Assembly (NCBI RefSeq): GCF_002155965.1
Contig: NZ_MUMH01000016.1
Coordinates: forward strand, 1 to 64,000
DNA: 64,000 nucleotides
Source of the DNA: Allokutzneria sp. NRRL B-24872
GTDB lineage: Bacteria; Actinomycetota; Actinomycetes; Mycobacteriales; Pseudonocardiaceae
Direction: 5' to 3'
The notes beneath the pieces are model-generated. The model saw nothing but the letters and a program-made list of their open reading frames with translations. It did no database searches and had not been told where the DNA came from. This document shows, piece after piece, positions 61,946 to 64,000 of this stretch. The translations under genes and the position numbers were made by a program. Within the stretch, counting starts at the first letter, position 1, and every line of letters starts with the position of its first letter.

Positions 61946-63021
61946 AGCCGCGCTTCCGGTCACGGGTGCACGACGAGCGCGTGGCGGCGCGGATCGGCCT
62001 GTGGCTCGGCATCACGTTCGGACTGTGCTTCGTGACCGGCCTGCTCAGCCACGGCATCCAGAACCCGCCGGGGTGGTTCACCTGGCCGACGCGCCCGGTC
62101 AGCCTCTACCGGATCACCCAGGGCGTGCACGTGATCTCCGGCGTTGCCGCGATCCCGTTGCTGCTGGCCAAGTTGTGGAGCGTCTACCCCAAGCTCTTCG
62201 GGCGCGCGCACATCCTGGAGCGCGGGTCGATCCTGGTGCTGGTCTGCGCCGCGTTCTTCGAGCTGATCACCGGACTGTTCAACGTCGCGCAGAACTACCC
62301 GTGGTCGTTCTTCTTCCCGACGGCCCACTACGCGGTCGCGTGGGTCGCGGTCGGCGCCTTGCTGGCGCACATCGCGGTGAAGCTGCCGGTGATCAAGCGA
62401 GCGCTGAAGACCCCTGTGCGCGATGAGCCCGCGCCAGGCATGTCCCGCCGGAACTTCCTGTTCACCACAGGCGCGGTGACCGGCGCGGCTGTGCTCGCGA
62501 CGGCGGGCGCCACCGTGCCGTGGCTGCGCGACGTCTCGGTGCTCGCGTGGCGCTCCGGCAAGGGACCGCAGGGCATCCCGGTCAACCGCACCGCGCGCGC
62601 CGCCGGAGTCGCCCGCGTCGATCCACAGTGGACGCTCGAAGTGGTCGGGCCGCGCGTCCGGACCTTCACCCTTGCGCAGCTGCAAGCCATGCCGCAGGTC
62701 GAGGCCGAGCTGCCGATCGCCTGCGTCGAGGGCTGGAGCGCCTCCGCCCGCTGGTCCGGCGTGCGCGTCGCTGACCTGCTGCGATCAGCGGAAGTCGACC
62801 CAATGTCCACTGTGGTCGTTGAGTCACTGGAGCGCGCGGGCAAGTACCGGTCGAGCGTGCTGCCGCCCAACCACGCGGCGGACGAGCTGACCCTGTTGGC
62901 GTTGCGGCTCAACGGCGAGGAACTGGACATCGACCACGGCTACCCGTGCCGGCTGATCGCGCCGAGCCGACCCGGTGTGCTGCAAACGAAGTGGGTCTCG
63001 CAGTTGAAGGTGATGTCATGA
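61942..63021 (+). CDS. membrane molybdopterin-dependent oxidoreductase (sulfite-oxidase fold)
   Basis: 359 residues. Four membrane segments (about 15-150) with His63, His129 and His143 could hold heme b. A SRRNFLFTTGAVTGAAVLA segment (168-186) resembles a twin-arginine or second anchor. The outer domain has Cys261 in LPIACVEGWSASARWSG, the molybdenum-ligand Cys of sulfite-oxidase-type enzymes, with PSRPGVLQTKWVSQL at the end. It probably oxidises or reduces a periplasmic substrate with electrons passed through the heme. GTG 61942 and the stop both overlap their neighbours. Confidence 0.85.
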   Translation: MKPRFRSRVHDERVAARIGLWLGITFGLCFVTGLLSHGIQNPPGWFTWPTRPVSLYRITQGVHVISGVAAIPLLLAKLWSVYPKLFGRAHILERGSILVLVCAAFFELITGLFNVAQNYPWSFFFPTAHYAVAWVAVGALLAHIAVKLPVIKRALKTPVRDEPAPGMSRRNFLFTTGAVTGAAVLATAGATVPWLRDVSVLAWRSGKGPQGIPVNRTARAAGVARVDPQWTLEVVGPRVRTFTLAQLQAMPQVEAELPIACVEGWSASARWSGVRVADLLRSAEVDPMSTVVVESLERAGKYRSSVLPPNHAADELTLLALRLNGEELDIDHGYPCRLIAPSRPGVLQTKWVSQLKVMS

Positions 63022-63530
63022 CGCGCTGGCTCGTCGGCGCCGTGGGTGTCGCATGTGGACTGTGGGGAGCCTGGCTCGCGCTCCCCCTCGTCAGCTGGTC
63101 GTTCGTGATCTGGCTGGCCAGCGGGCCGCTCGTGCACGACGTGCTGGTGGCGCCGCTCGTCGGCGGTATCGGCCTGCTGGTCTACCACGCCTGCCCGCCG
63201 CGCTGGGCGGACCTGATCGCCGCCGGGCTGGCGACGAGCGGCGTGCTCGGGCTGATCGCGGTGCCGCTGCTGTGGGCACCGAACGCCCCGAGCAATCCCG
63301 GTCTGCACGACCGCGCCTACGGCCTGGGGTTGCTCGCCGCGCTCGGCGTGGTGTGGCTCGTGGTCGCCGTGCTCGGGCTAGCGCGAAAGGATGCCGCGAA
63401 CCGTCCAGAGCCCGCCGAGCACGACAGCGCCGATGATCGCGACGACTCCGGTGGCGGCCGAGTCGAGCACGCCGAGCACGCCGACGCTCATGCCAAACAG
63501 GACGGTCAGCACCAGCAGGGCCTGACCTGA
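63018..63530 (+). CDS. small membrane protein of the oxidoreductase operon
   Basis: 170 residues. Four hydrophobic segments (about 3-25, 30-50, 68-88 and 103-122) with VHDVLVAPLVGGIGLLVYHACPPRWADL. The last 45 residues are an Asp/Glu/His-rich tail (ANRPEPAEHDSADDRDD) that is antisense to a better small membrane-protein gene at 63378-63551, so the true C-terminus may have been extended by loss of a stop. ATG 63018 overlaps the oxidoreductase stop. Likely a partner of that oxidoreductase; no family recognised. Confidence 0.7.
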   Translation: MTRWLVGAVGVACGLWGAWLALPLVSWSFVIWLASGPLVHDVLVAPLVGGIGLLVYHACPPRWADLIAAGLATSGVLGLIAVPLLWAPNAPSNPGLHDRAYGLGLLAALGVVWLVVAVLGLARKDAANRPEPAEHDSADDRDDSGGGRVEHAEHADAHAKQDGQHQQGLT

Positions 63531-63551
63531 CGCATTCTCAGTGATGTTCAT
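63378..63551 (-). CDS. 57-residue membrane protein, antisense to the upstream gene's 3' end
   Basis: Too short for the usual 60-residue cut-off. The frame runs from ATG 63551 to TAG 63378: 57 residues beginning MNITENASGQALLVLTVLFG and ending WTVRGILSR, with two hydrophobic segments. Third codon positions are almost all G or C, as in real genes of this genome. It overlaps the 3' end of the gene at 63018 by 153 bp in antisense. No clear ribosome site was seen. Function unknown. Confidence 0.55.
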   Translation of the reverse strand: MNITENASGQALLVLTVLFGMSVGVLGVLDSAATGVVAIIGAVVLGGLWTVRGILSR

Positions 63552-63687
63552 GGCGGCAAAGCTAGGAAGTCCGGGACTCGCCCGACACCACCCGCGCGCG
63601 GACCGGCCGGGTCCACCGGACGGTGGACCCCCCGGGTACGCGACCAGGTCGATAGACAGCCCTGATCTGCTCTGTCACGGTTTTCGG

Positions 63688-64000
63688 GTGAGCACATCCA
63701 ACGACGCTTGGCTGACCCCGGCCGGTGGCTGGCACCTGGTTTTCGCCGTCATCGGCCTGCTCACCGTCGCCATGGCGTTCCCGCTGTCCTCGCCCGCGCA
63801 CCAGATCGCCGCGATCTTCCTGCTGATCGTGCTCGGCACGTGGTACGCGGCGACCGGGGCCGAGGTGGTCGGTGCTGAGCCGTCCCGGCTCGGCGTCGTC
63901 TACCTCGCTGGCGCCGTCCCGCTCACGCTGCTGATCCTGTGGTTCTCCCCCGCGGGAGTGCTGGTGCTGTTCGTGCTCTACCCGCACATGTGGGTGATGC
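63688..64000 (+). CDS. 5' part of a membrane-sensor-like gene, runs off the window
   Basis: At least 104 codons from GTG 63688 without a stop. The peptide has four hydrophobic segments: HLVFAVIGLLTVAMAF, IAAIFLLIVLGTWYAA, LGVVYLAGAVPLTLLILWF and VLVLFVLYPHMWVM. This arrangement matches the N-terminal sensor part of NarL-type membrane histidine kinases, but the kinase domain would lie beyond position 64000. Product call is tentative. Confidence 0.5.
   Translation, partial: MSTSNDAWLTPAGGWHLVFAVIGLLTVAMAFPLSSPAHQIAAIFLLIVLGTWYAATGAEVVGAEPSRLGVVYLAGAVPLTLLILWFSPAGVLVLFVLYPHMWVM

Overview
The window is high-GC DNA with dense, often 1-4 bp overlapping genes and many GTG/TTG starts. An S-(hydroxymethyl)mycothiol dehydrogenase, a mycoredoxin-like protein, two AfsR/BTAD regulators, DUF3040, zinc-finger anti-sigma and DUF222-HNH proteins together point to an actinomycete, most likely of the Pseudonocardiaceae. 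The genus cannot be fixed from sequence alone. No rRNA, tRNA, CRISPR array or classical transposase was seen.

Left part (1-35.7 kb). A five-gene surface-polysaccharide cassette (membrane protein, two sugar epimerase/reductases, sugar nucleotidyltransferase, Spherulin-4 glycosidase-like protein) is followed by a minus operon (SemiSWEET, HAD phosphatase, AraC regulator, VOC protein) divergent from a ROK regulator. Then come a Fic protein behind an amber-interrupted gene, a DUF222-HNH endonuclease, a large AfsR-type ATPase regulator, and a YgiB/YgiC-like pair (small secreted Cys-rich protein plus glutathionylspermidine-synthase-type ATP-grasp ligase). Further on are a GCS2 ligase, a PucR regulator, an ArsR-type/MFS pair, a secreted GH5 cellulase, an NCS1 permease, peptide deformylase, Ohr, a TetR-controlled quinone oxidoreductase, an ArsR/SRPBCC pair, two glycosyltransferases and a second BTAD regulator.

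Mobile element (35.78-37.49 kb). A second DUF222-HNH gene lies inside a 1.7-kb unit with 25-bp perfect terminal inverted repeats. Each end carries a hairpin of about 110 bp; a third copy of that hairpin lies upstream of the first DUF222-HNH gene.

Catabolic island (37.6-50.5 kb). Seven minus-strand genes encode a GMC choline dehydrogenase-like enzyme, APC permease, betaine-aldehyde dehydrogenase-like enzyme, Rieske oxygenase, sarcosine-oxidase-like enzyme, dimethylglycine-dehydrogenase-like enzyme and mycothiol-dependent formaldehyde dehydrogenase. With an IclR regulator and a divergent Rieske ferredoxin/reductase pair they make a near-complete choline -> glycine betaine -> dimethylglycine -> sarcosine -> glycine route, with formaldehyde removal and redox partners. 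Palindromes between the genes are candidate IclR operators.

Right part (50.5-64 kb). A cation/proton antiporter, VOC and TetR genes, a GlsB-like membrane protein, a strong bidirectional terminator, an LCP ligase, a sigma/anti-sigma/mycoredoxin operon and an epimerase lead to an orphan histidine kinase and a GT-C-like membrane protein. Divergent from these is a tightly coupled operon (GT2 glycosyltransferase, DUF2064, methyltransferase, membrane molybdopterin oxidoreductase, small membrane protein). A minus-strand 57-residue membrane-protein gene and the 5' end of a membrane-sensor-like gene close the window.

Repeats form a second layer: 30-bp-period clusters of TGAATGASTCATTCA at three sites; a dispersed 13-bp palindrome GTCCACWGTGGAC inside genes in several reading frames; and a 65-bp palindromic element present twice.
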